Assembly (NCBI GenBank): GCA_963733905.1 | Contig: CAVTEU010000019.1 | Location: 1 to 64,000, forward strand | From: DATADW01 sp963733905 | Lineage (GTDB): Bacteria > Actinomycetota > Acidimicrobiia > Spongiisociales > DATADW01 | Length of the DNA: 64,000 nucleotides | Direction: 5' to 3' | Part shown: piece after piece, positions 9,751-19,004 of the stretch | How positions within the stretch are numbered: position 1 is the first letter of the stretch | Layout of the letters: each line of letters opens with the position of its first letter | Notes under the pieces: generated by a model | What the model was told of the DNA's origin: nothing | Databases searched by the model: none | The model's input: the letters and a program-made list of their open reading frames with translations, nothing else | Program-made: the position numbers and the translations under genes

Positions 9751-10449
9751 ATGGACGTGACCCAACTCGACCGGAACATCGGCGATCTCACCGCCAGCCT
9801 GGGTGACCCAACCCGGCGCGGCATCTATCTCACGGTCCGTGCTTCGTCCGAGCCGCTGACCACGTCTGACATCGCCTCGATCTTCGATATCCACCCCAAC
9901 GTCGCCCGCCACCATCTCGACCGTCTCGCCGGTGACGGCTATTTGCGGGTTACCCGGCGGCGCCCCGAGGGCCGGGGTGGCCCCGGAGCCGGGAGGCCGG
10001 CCAAGTGGTACGAGGCGACCGAGAAGGAGATCGACGTCAATCTCCCAACCCGCCGCTTCGACCTGTTGGCCGAGTTGCTGCTTCGCCTGGTCGATCGGTT
10101 GGCACCCGCCGACCTGGCGGCGGTGGCCGAGGATGTGGGTCGCGACTACGGCCGAGATCTTGCCGCGCAGATCGGGTTCCCCGAAGAACCGGGTTACGAA
10201 CAAGCCGTCCGGTCGGTCGCCCAGGCGATGACAATGGCGGGATTCGAGATCGACGCAGAGCCCGATGCCCACCGGCTGCTCACCAGTTTCTGCCCGTTTG
10301 GGACCGCCGCCATCGCCCACCCCGAGGTGGTTTGCTCATTGGATCGGGGGATGGTGACCGGTCTGCTCGAGGCGCTCCATCAACCCTGGCGTCCAGTAAC
10401 CCTCACCCCCCACCCCGCCGACGCCGAGGAGTGCGTGACAAGCCTGTAG
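9751..10449 (+). CDS. SufR-like helix-turn-helix transcriptional regulator
   Basis: Probable Fe-S-cluster-sensing DNA-binding regulator of 232 residues. The N-terminal winged helix (LGDPTRRGIYLTV, TTSDIASIFDIHPNVARHHL, then a basic wing with GRPAKWYE) is the ArsR/DeoR-like fold used by SufR proteins. The C terminus has a cysteine in SFCPFG, a second 14 residues later (EVVC) and a third near the end (AEEC), which could ligate a cluster as known SufR proteins do. Its divergence from mrp supports this. No sufBCD genes are in the window, so the target is inferred. The stop codon is followed immediately by a heptamer repeat. Confidence 0.75.
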   Translation: MDVTQLDRNIGDLTASLGDPTRRGIYLTVRASSEPLTTSDIASIFDIHPNVARHHLDRLAGDGYLRVTRRRPEGRGGPGAGRPAKWYEATEKEIDVNLPTRRFDLLAELLLRLVDRLAPADLAAVAEDVGRDYGRDLAAQIGFPEEPGYEQAVRSVAQAMTMAGFEIDAEPDAHRLLTSFCPFGTAAIAHPEVVCSLDRGMVTGLLEALHQPWRPVTLTPHPADAEECVTSL

Positions 10450-11667
10450 ACGGCGGACGGCGGACGGCGGACGGCGGACGGCAGACGGCAGCCAGAAGTC
10501 GAACCGCGGGCTCGAGCTTGACTGTCTGTCTCTGAGGTCCGTTGCCCGGCTGTCACTTCCGTCTTCCGTCTTCCGTCTTCCGTCTTGGTCACCCAGAACC
10601 CACTTCGCGATCACGTTCCGCTGGATCTCCGAGGTTCCCTCGTAGATCCTTGGCGCCCGCACTTCGCGGTAGAGATGGCTCAGTGGATGGGTCTCCTCGA
10701 GGGCCCTGGCACCGAGGATCTGGATGGCACCGTCGACGACATACTGGGCGGTCTCGGTGGCTGCCAGCTTGGCCATGGCGGCTTTGGCGCTGAGCCCGGT
10801 CTTCTCACCGGCGTCGTAGGCATCGGCCGCGGCGTAAACCAATAGCCGGGCCGCCTCGGTTCGTGTGGCCATCTCGGCGATGCGGTGCGATACCGCCTGG
10901 AATTCGGATATGGGCCGGCCGAATGCTTGGCGCTCCTTGGCATGCTCCACCGCCAGCGCCAAGGCCGCCTCCGCCATCCCGACGGCGAATGCTCCGACGC
11001 TGGGGCGGAAGAGGTCGAGGGTGCGTAACGCCACTGCGAGTCCTTCGCCCGGATGACCGAGCGGCTCCGCGGGCGCGCCGTCGAACCAGACCCGGCCGAT
11101 GGGGTGCGGAGCCAGCATTGCAATCGGTGCCCCTCCCAACCCTGGGGCGTCACCGGTCACGATGAATGCCGTTATGCCGCCGCGGCCGCTACCTGTTCGG
11201 GCGAAGACGGTGTAGAAGTCTGCGTCGGGAGCATTGGAGATATAGGTCTTCTCACCGCTCAGCCTGTATCCACCGCCGTCTGGCTCGGCCGCCAACTCGA
11301 GAGCGGCGGCATCGGAGCCGGCACCGGGCTCGGTGAGGGCGAAGGCCGCTACCGCATCGCCTTCGGCCACCGGGCCAACCCACCGGGCGATCTGTTCGGC
11401 TGTCCCTGACTGCACGATTGGATATGTCCCAAGGCCTTGCAGGGCGAGAGCCGTCTCGGCTTCGGTGCAGCTGCGCGCCAGACCCTGTCGCAGGGCGCAC
11501 AGCGTCCTGGCGCTCACCGGACCGTTTTCGGGGAACACTGCGCGGAGGAGACCTCTGTCACCAAGCGCCTTCACCAAGGGTCGGTTGACCCGACCCGGGA
11601 TCCCCGAGGACGCCACCGACCTAAGTTCCCGCCCTTGCTCCTCGGCGCTCGCCACCTCGTCGGTCAC
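10336..11667 (-). CDS. Acyl-CoA dehydrogenase with a repeat-derived C-terminal tail
   Basis: FAD enzyme that oxidises an acyl-CoA to the enoyl-CoA in fatty or aromatic acid breakdown. GTG 11667 is the probable start. Signatures include FALTEPGAGSDAAAL (FAD binding), GEKTYISNAP, ERQAFGRPISEFQAV and the C-terminal QILGARALEETHPLSHLYREVRAPRIYEGTSEIQRN split across conserved motifs. The catalytic Glu is in RIYEGTSE. The family normally ends near AKWVLGD (about 10590). Here no stop follows: the frame continues about 84 codons through heptamer repeats and antisense over the SufR-like gene to 10336. The tail is likely non-functional. Confidence 0.9.
   Translation of the reverse strand: MTDEVASAEEQGRELRSVASSGIPGRVNRPLVKALGDRGLLRAVFPENGPVSARTLCALRQGLARSCTEAETALALQGLGTYPIVQSGTAEQIARWVGPVAEGDAVAAFALTEPGAGSDAAALELAAEPDGGGYRLSGEKTYISNAPDADFYTVFARTGSGRGGITAFIVTGDAPGLGGAPIAMLAPHPIGRVWFDGAPAEPLGHPGEGLAVALRTLDLFRPSVGAFAVGMAEAALALAVEHAKERQAFGRPISEFQAVSHRIAEMATRTEAARLLVYAAADAYDAGEKTGLSAKAAMAKLAATETAQYVVDGAIQILGARALEETHPLSHLYREVRAPRIYEGTSEIQRNVIAKWVLGDQDGRRKTEDGSDSRATDLRDRQSSSSPRFDFWLPSAVRRPPSAVRRLQACHALLGVGGVGGEGYWTPGLMERLEQTGHHPPIQ
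10449..10490 (+). repeat. Heptanucleotide tandem repeat (GACGGCR)x6
   Basis: Four GACGGCG units then two GACGGCA units, beginning on the last base of the SufR-like stop codon. It reads in the sense direction of that gene. Antisense to it, the acyl-CoA dehydrogenase frame runs through without a stop. Confidence 0.92.
10556..10583 (-). repeat. Heptanucleotide tandem repeat (GACGGAA)x4 on the minus strand
   Basis: Four CTTCCGT units on the plus strand, equal to GACGGAA units on the minus strand. They start where the conserved end of the acyl-CoA dehydrogenase (AKWVLGDQ) is reached and read in that gene's sense direction. Confidence 0.92.
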
Positions 11668-11710
11668 CCCGGTCAACCTACCGACGAACCGTGTCGGTAG
11701 CCTGGTGAGC

Positions 11711-12550
11711 GTGCGGATCGGTGTTGGTCTGCCCACGACGACTCCTGGGACCGACGGCGACCTCGTGTTGGAGTGGGCCCGCCGCGCCGACGCCGGGCCG
11801 TTCTCCAGCCTCGGGGTGGTTGATCGGGTCGCCTACCACAGCCTCGAGCCGATGGCGGCTCTGTCCGCCGCCGCGGCAATCACCGAGCGGGTGCGACTGG
11901 TCACCATGGTCGTCATCGGACCGCTTCGATCGGCAGCACTGCTGGCTCAGCAGGCGGCGACACTCGACATGCTCAGCAACGGCCGGCTAACCCTCGGGCT
12001 CTCCATCGGCGCCCGTCACGACGACTACGAGGTCTGCGGGGTCGACCCACGCCGTCGCGGTGAGATGCTCAGCGACCAACTCGCCGAGATCCGTCGCATT
12101 TGGGAGGAAGACTCGGCGGGCCCGATCCCCAGCCAGCCCGGTGGCCCCGATCTCCTCGTCGGTGGTTCGGGTGGGGCGGCCATGCAGAGGATGGCGCGCT
12201 CCAGCGACGGTTACGTGCACGGCGGCGGGCCTCCCCGTGCCTTCGCCGCCGCCGCCGAACGAGCACGTTCGGCTTGGGTCGAAGCAGGGCGCCCCGGGTC
12301 GCCCCAACTCTGGGGTCAGGCCTACTTCGCGCTGGGCGCTGTCGAAGAGGGCGCTGCCTACCTCCGCGACTACTACGCCTTCACCGGGGGATTCGCCGAG
12401 CGGATCGCCGCCGCCAACCTCACCACCCCGAACGCCGTGTCCGACCTGGTGCGGGGTTACCGGGATGCCGGATGTGATCACTTGGTCCTCCTGCCGACGG
12501 TGTCCGATCTCGATCAACTCGAGCGGTTGGCCGAGGTGGTTGGGCAGTGA
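11711..12550 (+). CDS. F420-dependent LLM-class oxidoreductase
   Basis: Luciferase-like TIM-barrel oxidoreductase of about 279 residues. The N terminus VRIGVGLPTT, the ITERVRLVTMVVIGPLRS strand and LDMLSNGRLTLGLSIGARHDDYEVCG are typical of F420-dependent members, and actinobacteria use F420 widely, but FMN use cannot be excluded. Start chosen at GTG 11711; GTG 11705 is equally possible. Its stop overlaps the GTG of the next gene (GTGA), so it is coupled to the aminobenzoyl-CoA monooxygenase and may act in the same pathway. Confidence 0.85.
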   Translation: MRIGVGLPTTTPGTDGDLVLEWARRADAGPFSSLGVVDRVAYHSLEPMAALSAAAAITERVRLVTMVVIGPLRSAALLAQQAATLDMLSNGRLTLGLSIGARHDDYEVCGVDPRRRGEMLSDQLAEIRRIWEEDSAGPIPSQPGGPDLLVGGSGGAAMQRMARSSDGYVHGGGPPRAFAAAAERARSAWVEAGRPGSPQLWGQAYFALGAVEEGAAYLRDYYAFTGGFAERIAAANLTTPNAVSDLVRGYRDAGCDHLVLLPTVSDLDQLERLAEVVGQ

Positions 12551-14653
12551 GGATCGGCGTGGCAGGGGGAGGCCCCGCCGGGCTCTTCTTCGCAGCGCTG
12601 GCGGCCAAGAGCGGGCACGACGTCACGTTGAGCGAGCGCAACGCCAGGGGCGCAACGTATGGGTGGGGAGTGGTCTTCTCCGAAGGGACGCTCGGTGCGC
12701 TCGCCGAGATCGACCGCGAGGTTCACCGTGTCATCGACGAACGAGCGGTGCGGTGGAGCGCCATCGAGGTTCTCGTCGGCGGCCAGACGGTCCATTCGAC
12801 GGGTCATGGATTCTCTGCCGTGTCGCGTCGCGGCCTGCTCGAGGCGCTCCAAGAGGTGTGTGAGGGCCGGTCGGTGCAACTCCGGTTCGAAGAGGAGGTG
12901 GATCCCGCCGACCCCTTCCCCAGCGCCGATCTGGTGGTGGCTGCCGACGGCGTCCGCAGCGACATACGAGAGCTCCACCGGGACGTCTTCCGCCCCGAGC
13001 TGAAGCCCCACCCCACCAGGTACGTGTGGTACGGGACGACCCTGCCGCTCGACGCCTTCACCTTCGTCTTCGAGGACACGCCGGCGGGGCTGATGCAGGT
13101 ACACGCCTACCCGTACGACCGGGCGAACTCGACGTTCATCGTGGAGTGCACCGAGGAGGTGTGGCGGGGCAACGGTCTCGACGCGATGGACGAGGAGGCG
13201 AGCCTGCTCTTCTGCCGAAAAGGTGTTCGCCGATGTCCTCAACGGCCACCGTCTGCTCTCCAACCGTTCCGAATGGCTCCAATTCGCCACTCTCCGCTGC
13301 CGCACCTGGCATACCCGCCGACTGGCGTTGGTGGGCGATGCCGCCCACACCGCCCACTTCTCGATCGGGTCGGGGACCAAGCTGGCCATGGAGGACGCCG
13401 CTTCGCTGCATCGTGCGCTCGGCGAGCACCCCGATGACCTCGCCGCTGCGTTCGCCGACTACGAGACCGACCGGATGCCTGCGGTCGATCGGTTCCAGCA
13501 GGCGGCGCTGGAGAGCAGCGGGTACTTCGAGCAGGTGGCCCGCTACCTCGATCTGGACCCGGTGCGTTTCACCTACAACCTCCTGACCAGGTCGGGAAGG
13601 GTTGCCCACGGCGCCATAGAGCAGCGAGACCCGGCTCTCGCCGTGGCCGTATCGAGGTCTCTGGCCGCGGGCCACACGGGCACGGTCGTAGCACCCCCTC
13701 CCCATCTCGTTCCGTTCACCTCGAGATCGGTGAGGATGCCGAATCGCATCGTGTTCGCTGCCGAAGGTCAGGCCCCCGCCGACCTTGAAGCATTGGCCGG
13801 CGCCGGCGCGGGTTTGTGCCTGACGGCAGAGGTGGCGGTGAGCGCCGATGGGAGGATCTCCGCGGACTCACCGATGCTCGACGAGAAGTCGGCCGGAGCA
13901 TGGCGAGCGGCGGTCGACGCCATCCACCGCAACGGGTCCCTGGCGGGGATCGTGCTCTCCCATGCGGGACGTCGTGCCGCCACCCGGTCGCGCGCTCGTG
14001 GCTCCGATCGGTCCCTGGGCGACGAGGGGTGGCCGTTGATCGCCGCATCCCCGCTCGCCTTCACCAGACAGGGCCGGGTTCCGGCCGAGATCGACGAGGA
14101 GGGGATGACTCGGATCCGTCAGGCGTTCGCCGAGGCGGCGGCCCATGCCGCCAAGAGCGGTTTCGATCTCGTCTCGATCGACCTCGGCGGTGGTTACCTC
14201 CTCGGTGGGTTCCTCTCCCCTCTGTCCAATGTCCGGACCGACCGCTATGGGGGCGACCTGTCGAACAGGCTGCGGTTTCCTCTCGATGTGGTGGAGGCGG
14301 TGCGCGCCGAGTGGCGCGACGACCGACCCATGGCGGTGCGTCTCACAGTCACCGATTGGCACCGGTCCGGTATTTCGCTGGACGAGGCGGTGACAGCGGC
14401 CGTGGGACTCCGCCAAGCCGGCACCGACCTGATCGAGGTGGCCGGTGGGGGCGCCCTCCCCGATGCCGCCCCCGACTACCGCCGCCTCTATCTCGCCGGC
14501 CATGCCGACCGCATCAAGCACGAGGCAGAGATCCCAGTGCTGGTCAGGGGAGCGATCACCACATTCGACCAGATCGACACCCTGGTGGCGGCGGGCAGAG
14601 CCGACCTCTGTCTGCTCGACCCCTGGCGCTACCGCCGCACCTTCATCGCTTGA
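12547..14653 (+). CDS. Anthraniloyl-CoA (or salicylyl-CoA) monooxygenase/reductase fusion, one frameshift
   Basis: Two-domain flavoenzyme. Residues about 1-390 form an FAD monooxygenase (Rossmann motif GVAGGGPAGLFFA, DG motif VVAADGVRSDIRE, and LALVGDAAHTAHFSIGSGTK). Residues about 400-702 form an Old Yellow Enzyme barrel (RMPNRIVFA, LSHAGRRA, FLSPLSNVRTDRYGGDLSNR, VRGAITTFDQID). This layout is that of 2-aminobenzoyl-CoA monooxygenase/reductase and salicylyl-CoA 5-hydroxylase, which hydroxylate and dearomatise the ring. An extra C near 13212 breaks the frame before KVFADVLNGH. At about 702 codons it is a little shorter than the usual 770. Context with kynA and an aryl-CoA ligase favours the anthraniloyl-CoA function. 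Confidence 0.85.
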
Positions 14654-14687
14654 GCTAGCCCGGTGAGCGTTTCGGTACTTTGTGGCC

Positions 14688-15075
14688 ATGGCGCAGCAGG
14701 ATGACGTCCGCCGCATCGCCTTGTCCCTCCCCGAGGCCGGCGAAGACGAGGATCGATTCGCCTTCCACGTCCGCAGTGGGCAGAAACTCAAGGGTTTCGC
14801 CTGGGTATGGCTGGAGCGCGTCGAGCCGAAGAAGCCACGTGTCCCCCGCCCCGACGTGCTCGCCGTCCGGGTCGCCGACCAATCGGAGAAGGAACTTCTG
14901 TTAGCCGCGGCACCGGACAAGTTCTTCACCGAACCGCACTACAACGGCTTCCCGGCGGTCCTGGTCAGGCTGGGTGCGATAGAGATAGACGAGCTCGAAG
15001 AGCTTCTCGTCGAGGCATGGCGATGCCAGGCGCCCAAAGCGCTGATCAAGACGTACGACAGCCACCGACAATTGA
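14688..15075 (+). CDS. MmcQ/YjbR-family protein, probably frameshifted at the 3' end
   Basis: Small cytosolic protein of the MmcQ/YjbR (DUF419) family, often called DNA-binding but without an established enzyme role. Visible features: VRRIALSLPEA at the start, then KGFAWVWL, a FFTEPHYNGFPAVLVRL segment and ELEELLVEAWRCQAPKAL near the end. The family ends about there. The open frame instead continues past the next gene's start to 15767, so I assume one lost base near 15060, which would place a TGA at 15073-15075. Start at ATG 14688; GTG 14682 is two codons earlier. Confidence 0.65.
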
Positions 15076-15123
15076 GGTCGCTCGGTATGGTCAGCCTCCC
15101 CATCCATGCGGAGGTAATGGCCG

Positions 15124-15610
15124 ATGACAGATCAGCCCGACACGAAGTTGGTCACCCTCGAGCCGGTGCCGACCGTCTGCGTCCGTCTGCGCGCACCAAC
15201 CGACACGCTCGCCAGCCTCTTCGACACCCATCTGCCCGCCGTGATGCAGCGAATCCAGACCTCGGGGGTGCCACCCGCCGGACCCCCTTTCGCCCGCTAT
15301 CACGAGTTCGGAGACAGGAGGTCGACGTCGAGATGGGATTCCCTGTCGGCACCCCGCCACCCGACGTGCTCCGTTGGCGGAGGTCGCACCAGGCGAGATC
15401 GGTGCCGGTGAGTTGCCCGGTGGCGAGACTGCAATCGCGGTTCACCGGGGGAGCTACGACGGTTTGCCGCAGGCCTACGACCGGCTCCACACCTGGATCC
15501 ACGACCAAGGACGTGAGGATGGTCCTGGCCCCTGGGAGTCCTACGTCGCCGATCCGGGGACCGTCGACGAAGAGAACCTCCGAACCGAGGTCTACTGGCC
15601 GCTCTCCTAG
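15124..15610 (+). CDS. GyrI-like effector-binding domain protein, two frameshifts
   Basis: Stand-alone small-molecule-binding domain of the GyrI/AraC effector-binding fold, about 161 residues. The start MTDQPDTKLVTLEPVPTVCV, a FARYHEF strand, VDVEMGFPVG, and the second half (GETAIAVHRGSYDGLPQAYD, TEVYWPL) match the duplicated beta-alpha-beta pattern of this family. Bases seem to be missing near 15312 and 15375, since the three pieces lie in three frames. No DNA-binding part is attached, so it is probably a ligand-binding protein of unknown ligand. The stop is immediately followed by a heptamer repeat. Confidence 0.75.
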
Positions 15611-15655
15611 GACGGCGGACGGCAGACGGCAGCAGACGGCAGACGGCAGACGGCA
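15611..15655 (+). repeat. Heptanucleotide tandem repeat (GACGGCR)x6 with one 3-bp interruption
   Basis: Units at 15611, 15618, 15625, then GCA, then 15635, 15642, 15649. It starts on the base after the TAG stop of the GyrI-like gene and reads in its sense direction. The next 120 bases up to the enoyl-CoA hydratase start hold a short CCCGCTGCGG motif and nothing else I recognise. Confidence 0.92.
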
Positions 15656-15776
15656 GGGCAGCGACCCGCTGCGGCCGATCCAGCTCCACTCCGCCCACGG
15701 CGCTCGACCGCGGGAGAGGTCGGGCTCTCAGGCGGCGACGCCCGTGCCGGGTCGCCGTCGCCGGTAACGTCGGGGC

Positions 15777-16602
15777 ATGCCATTTCGCGGGTCGGCGGCA
15801 TTCACCGAGCGGTGGGAGAACTTCGACTTTGCCATCGACGCCGGGGTGGCCACTGTCACCTTCGCACGTCCCGAGAAGCTCAACGCTCTCACCTTCGAGG
15901 TGTACGCCGACCTGCGCGACCTTCTTGCCGAACTGCCCCACCGCGGCGATGTATCGGTGCTGGTCATCACCGGGACCGGCCGCGGGTTCTGCTCGGGAGG
16001 AGATGTCGACGCGATCATCGGCCAACTGCAGGGCGCTGACCGCCGGCGGTTACTCGAATTCACCCGGCTAACAGGGGCGGTGGTGCAGGGCCTCCGTGAG
16101 CTCCCTCTGCCCGTGATCGCTGCGGTCAACGGTGTTGCTGCAGGTGCCGGAGCGGTGATTGCCCTCGCCGCCGATATCAGGGTCTTGGCCGAATCGGCCA
16201 GGTTTCACTTCCTCTTCACCAAGGTGGGGCTCGCCGGGGCGGATATGGGCTCGGCCTACCTGCTCCCCCGCCTGATCGGGCTCGGTCGGGCCACGGAACT
16301 GCTCTTGCTGGGAGAGCCGGTCGACTCGGCCACCGCCCTCGACATCGGTTTGACGAGCCGCGTGGTCGACGACGGCCGACCTTGCCACCGAGACCGCGGA
16401 ACTCGCCGCCCGGCTGGCGTCGGGACCGACCCTGGCCCACGCCACCACCAAGCTGCTGCTCACCCGGGAACTCGACATGAGCCTCAACGGCGCCATCGAA
16501 CTCGAGGCCTTCGCCCAGGCGCTCCTCATGTCGAGCGACGACCACGCCGAGTTCTTCCGCGCCTTCACCGCCAAGAGGGAGCCGTCGTGGACCGGACGGT
16601 GA
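15777..16602 (+). CDS. Enoyl-CoA hydratase/isomerase, one frameshift
   Basis: Crotonase-fold enzyme acting on a CoA thioester. Seen: FARPEKLNALTF, the oxyanion-hole region GRGFCSGGDVDAI, GVAAGAGAVIALAADIRV with the conserved alanine/aspartate strand, and MGSAYLLPRLIGLGRA. One extra G near 16372 shifts the frame; after correction the protein continues with TETAELAARLASGPT and ends with EPSWTGR at a TGA overlapping the RidA start region. About 275 residues. With the neighbouring aminobenzoyl-CoA genes it may act in beta-oxidation-like steps of that pathway. Confidence 0.88.
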
Positions 16603-17003
16603 ACACGCCACATGAGATGCTCAACCCGAGCACGCTGCCCAAGCCGTCTGGCTTCACCCACGCCGTCGTGGCCGCTCGTGGACGGCTGGTGTTTCTCGCC
16701 GGGCAGACCGGCCACCGCGCCGATGGCTCGATCGACGAGAGCGTCGTGGAGCAGTTCGAACAGGCGGCGAAGAACGTCGCCATCGCGCTCGAAGCAGCCG
16801 GCGGTGCTCCCGAGCACATCGTCTCCCTGCAGATCTTCGTCACCGACCTCGCCGGGTACCGGGAGGCGCTGGGTGAGGTCGGTGAGGTTTATCGCCGGTT
16901 GCTGGGCCGCCACTACCCGGCGATCTCGCTCTTCGAGGTGAGCTCTTTGTTCGATCCTTCCGCCCTGGTCGAACTGGTCTGCACCGCGGTGGTGCCCGAG
17001 TGA
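16587..17003 (+). CDS. RidA/YjgF-family protein
   Basis: Trimeric Rid-family protein of up to 138 residues. The family hydrolyses reactive enamines/imines, and some members are 2-aminomuconate deaminases in aromatic amine breakdown. Seen: GRLVFLAGQTGHRADGSI, EQFEQAAKNVAIALEAAGG, SLQIFVTDLAGY and HYPAISLFEVSSLF. The conserved arginine near the C terminus of RidA proper is not evident, so substrate cannot be predicted. It starts at GTG 16587 inside the end of the enoyl-CoA hydratase, or at ATG 16617, and its stop overlaps the GNAT start. Confidence 0.82.
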   Translation: MDRTVNTPHEMLNPSTLPKPSGFTHAVVAARGRLVFLAGQTGHRADGSIDESVVEQFEQAAKNVAIALEAAGGAPEHIVSLQIFVTDLAGYREALGEVGEVYRRLLGRHYPAISLFEVSSLFDPSALVELVCTAVVPE

Positions 17004-17575
17004 GCGCCGTCGACATCAGACCGGTCACCGCAGACAACTGGGACCTCCTCGACGCGCTGTTCGCCGCGCACGGGACGGTGCGCGGCTGCTGGTGCATGTA
17101 CTTCAGGCTCACCAGCCGAGAGTTCAACGACGGCTGGGGCGAGGGCAACCGCGAGGACATGTGCCGGTTGGTTTGCGACGAGGGCGTCGTGCCCGGGCTG
17201 ATCGCCATCGCCGATGGGGAGGCGGTGGGGTGGGTGTCGGTGGCACCTCGTGAAGAGTTCGGCAGGGTGGAGCGCTCCCGTGTCACCAAGCCGATCGACG
17301 ACGAGCCTGCTTGGTCGATCGTCTGCTTCTACATCAGGCCGGACGCCCGCCGAGGTGGCCTCACCCGAGCGCTGCTCGACGCCGCCGTCGAGTACGCGAC
17401 AGACAACGGCGCCCGGCTGATCGAGGCGTATCCGTACGACACCGACGAGGAGCGGAGGAGCGGAATCGAGATCTACTACGGGGTGGCATCGACCTTCCGC
17501 CAGGCTGGTTTCGAGGAGGTGGAGCGAAGGTCGCCTCGCCGTCCGATCATGAGACTTCGCCCCCAGGGAGGCTGA
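17000..17575 (+). CDS. GNAT-family N-acetyltransferase
   Basis: Acetyl-CoA-dependent acetyltransferase of 191 residues, substrate unknown. The fold elements are clear: VSAPRE-like strand 4 (GWVSVAPREEF), SIVCFYIRPDARRGGLTRALL, whose RRGGLT part is the pyrophosphate-binding loop, and RQAGFEEVERR near the end. The N-terminal CWCMYFRLTSREFN stretch marks a subfamily common in actinobacteria. The GTG start overlaps the RidA stop by 4 nt. Confidence 0.85.
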   Translation: MSAVDIRPVTADNWDLLDALFAAHGTVRGCWCMYFRLTSREFNDGWGEGNREDMCRLVCDEGVVPGLIAIADGEAVGWVSVAPREEFGRVERSRVTKPIDDEPAWSIVCFYIRPDARRGGLTRALLDAAVEYATDNGARLIEAYPYDTDEERRSGIEIYYGVASTFRQAGFEEVERRSPRRPIMRLRPQGG

Positions 17576-17626
17576 GCACCGGCGCCATTGTTAGCGTCGC
17601 TGCACCGAACGGAAGGGAGCGGGACT

Positions 17627-18994
17627 GTGGCCGAGCGCACCAAGTACATCCTCGACGAGTCGGAGATGCCCACCACCTGGTACAACGTGGTGCCCGACCT
17701 CCCCCAACCGCCTCCGCCACCGCTCCACCCCGGCACCCACCAACCTGTCGGTCCCGACGACCTCGCTCCTCTGTTCCCCATGGCACTCATCGGCCAGGAG
17801 GTTTCCGGGGACCGCTACATCGACATCCCCGGTGCGGTGCTCGACGTCTACACGATGTGGCGTCCGACGCCGCTCTACCGGGCGCACCGGCTGGAGAAGG
17901 CTCTCGACACCCCGGCGCGCATCTACTTCAAGTACGAGGGCGTCAGCCCGGCAGGGTCGCACAAGCCGAACACCGCCGTGCCCCAGGCGTACTACAACGC
18001 CGAGGAGGGGATCGAGCGGATCACCACCGAGACCGGTGCCGGGCAGTGGGGCAGCGCACTCGCCCTCGCCTGCAGCATCTTCGGTTTGGGCTGCGAGGTG
18101 TGGCAGGTACGCGCCTCGTTCGACCAGAAGCCATACCGCAGGGTGATGATGGAAACCTGGGGCGCGACGGTTCACCCAAGTCCCTCCGATCTCACCGAGG
18201 CGGGACGGAAGATCCTGGCCGAGAATCCCGACAGCCCGGGGAGCCTTGGGATCGCCATCTCCGAGGCGGTCGAGGCGGCGGTCAGCGACCCGGCGACGCA
18301 CTACGCACTGGGGAGCGTGCTCAACCACGTGCTGATGCACCAGACGGTGATCGGCGAAGAGGCACTTTCCCAACTCGACTCGATGGGTGAGACCCCCGAC
18401 GTGCTGGTTGGTTGCACCGGTGGCGGGTCGAACTTCGCCGGCCTGTCCTTCCCGTTCCTGCGGGAGAAGCTGGCGGGGAAGATGGATCCGGTCATCCGTT
18501 GCGTCGAGCCGGCGGCGTGTCCCAGCTTCACCAAGGGTGTGTATCGGTACGACTTCGGGGACACCATCGGGATGACCCCGCTGCTCAAGATGCACACCCT
18601 CGGTCACGACTTCGTCCCCGAGAGCATCCACGCCGGGGGCCTCCGCTACCACGGGATGTCACCGCTGCTCTCCCACATCTACGAACTGGGGTTGATCGAG
18701 GCAGAGGCAATCGGGCAGGTGGAGTGCTTCGAGCGTGGGGTGGAGTTCGCCCGTGCCGAGGGGATCATCCCCGCCCCCGAGCCGACCCACGCCATCGCCT
18801 CGGCGGCACGGGAGGCGCTCCGGGCGAGGGAGACCGGTGAGGAGAAGGTGATCCTCACCGCGCTGTGTGGCCACGGCCATTTCGACATGGCCGCCTACGA
18901 CGACTTCCTCCACGGCCGGCTCGAGGACTTCGAGTACCCCGAGGAGAAGGTACAAGAGGCTATGGAGCGGATCCCCGAAGTGGCCGGCGTTTGA
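17627..18994 (+). CDS. trpB: Tryptophan synthase beta chain 2 (TrpB-like PLP enzyme)
   Basis: PLP enzyme of the TrpB2 group, 455 residues, intact. It joins indole or a similar nucleophile to serine to make tryptophan, and TrpB2 often occurs without a TrpA partner, as here. Seen: the long TrpB2-specific N terminus (TTWYNVVPDLPQ), RPTPLYRAHRLE, the PLP lysine in PAGSHKPNTA, ETGAGQWGSALA, the phosphate-binding glycine loop GCTGGGSNFAG and HAGGLRYHGMSP. GTG 17627 is preceded by AAGGGAG. It sits among genes suggesting tryptophan breakdown, so its direction of metabolism here is unclear; it may be an unrelated passenger. Confidence 0.92.
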   Translation: MAERTKYILDESEMPTTWYNVVPDLPQPPPPPLHPGTHQPVGPDDLAPLFPMALIGQEVSGDRYIDIPGAVLDVYTMWRPTPLYRAHRLEKALDTPARIYFKYEGVSPAGSHKPNTAVPQAYYNAEEGIERITTETGAGQWGSALALACSIFGLGCEVWQVRASFDQKPYRRVMMETWGATVHPSPSDLTEAGRKILAENPDSPGSLGIAISEAVEAAVSDPATHYALGSVLNHVLMHQTVIGEEALSQLDSMGETPDVLVGCTGGGSNFAGLSFPFLREKLAGKMDPVIRCVEPAACPSFTKGVYRYDFGDTIGMTPLLKMHTLGHDFVPESIHAGGLRYHGMSPLLSHIYELGLIEAEAIGQVECFERGVEFARAEGIIPAPEPTHAIASAAREALRARETGEEKVILTALCGHGHFDMAAYDDFLHGRLEDFEYPEEKVQEAMERIPEVAGV

Positions 18995-19004
18995 GGAGGG
19001 CTGA

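Noticed and set aside
10449..10583. CRISPR-like array
   Set aside because: Units are 7 bp and contiguous without spacers, and no cas genes are present.
15656..15776. Third copy of the palindromic element near CCCGCTGCGG
   Set aside because: Only about 10 bp match; the rest of the element is missing, so chance similarity is as likely.
17627..18994. TrpB2 as part of the tryptophan-degrading set
   Set aside because: The enzyme family makes tryptophan; nothing in its sequence suggests a degradative role, and it may be a neighbour by chance.
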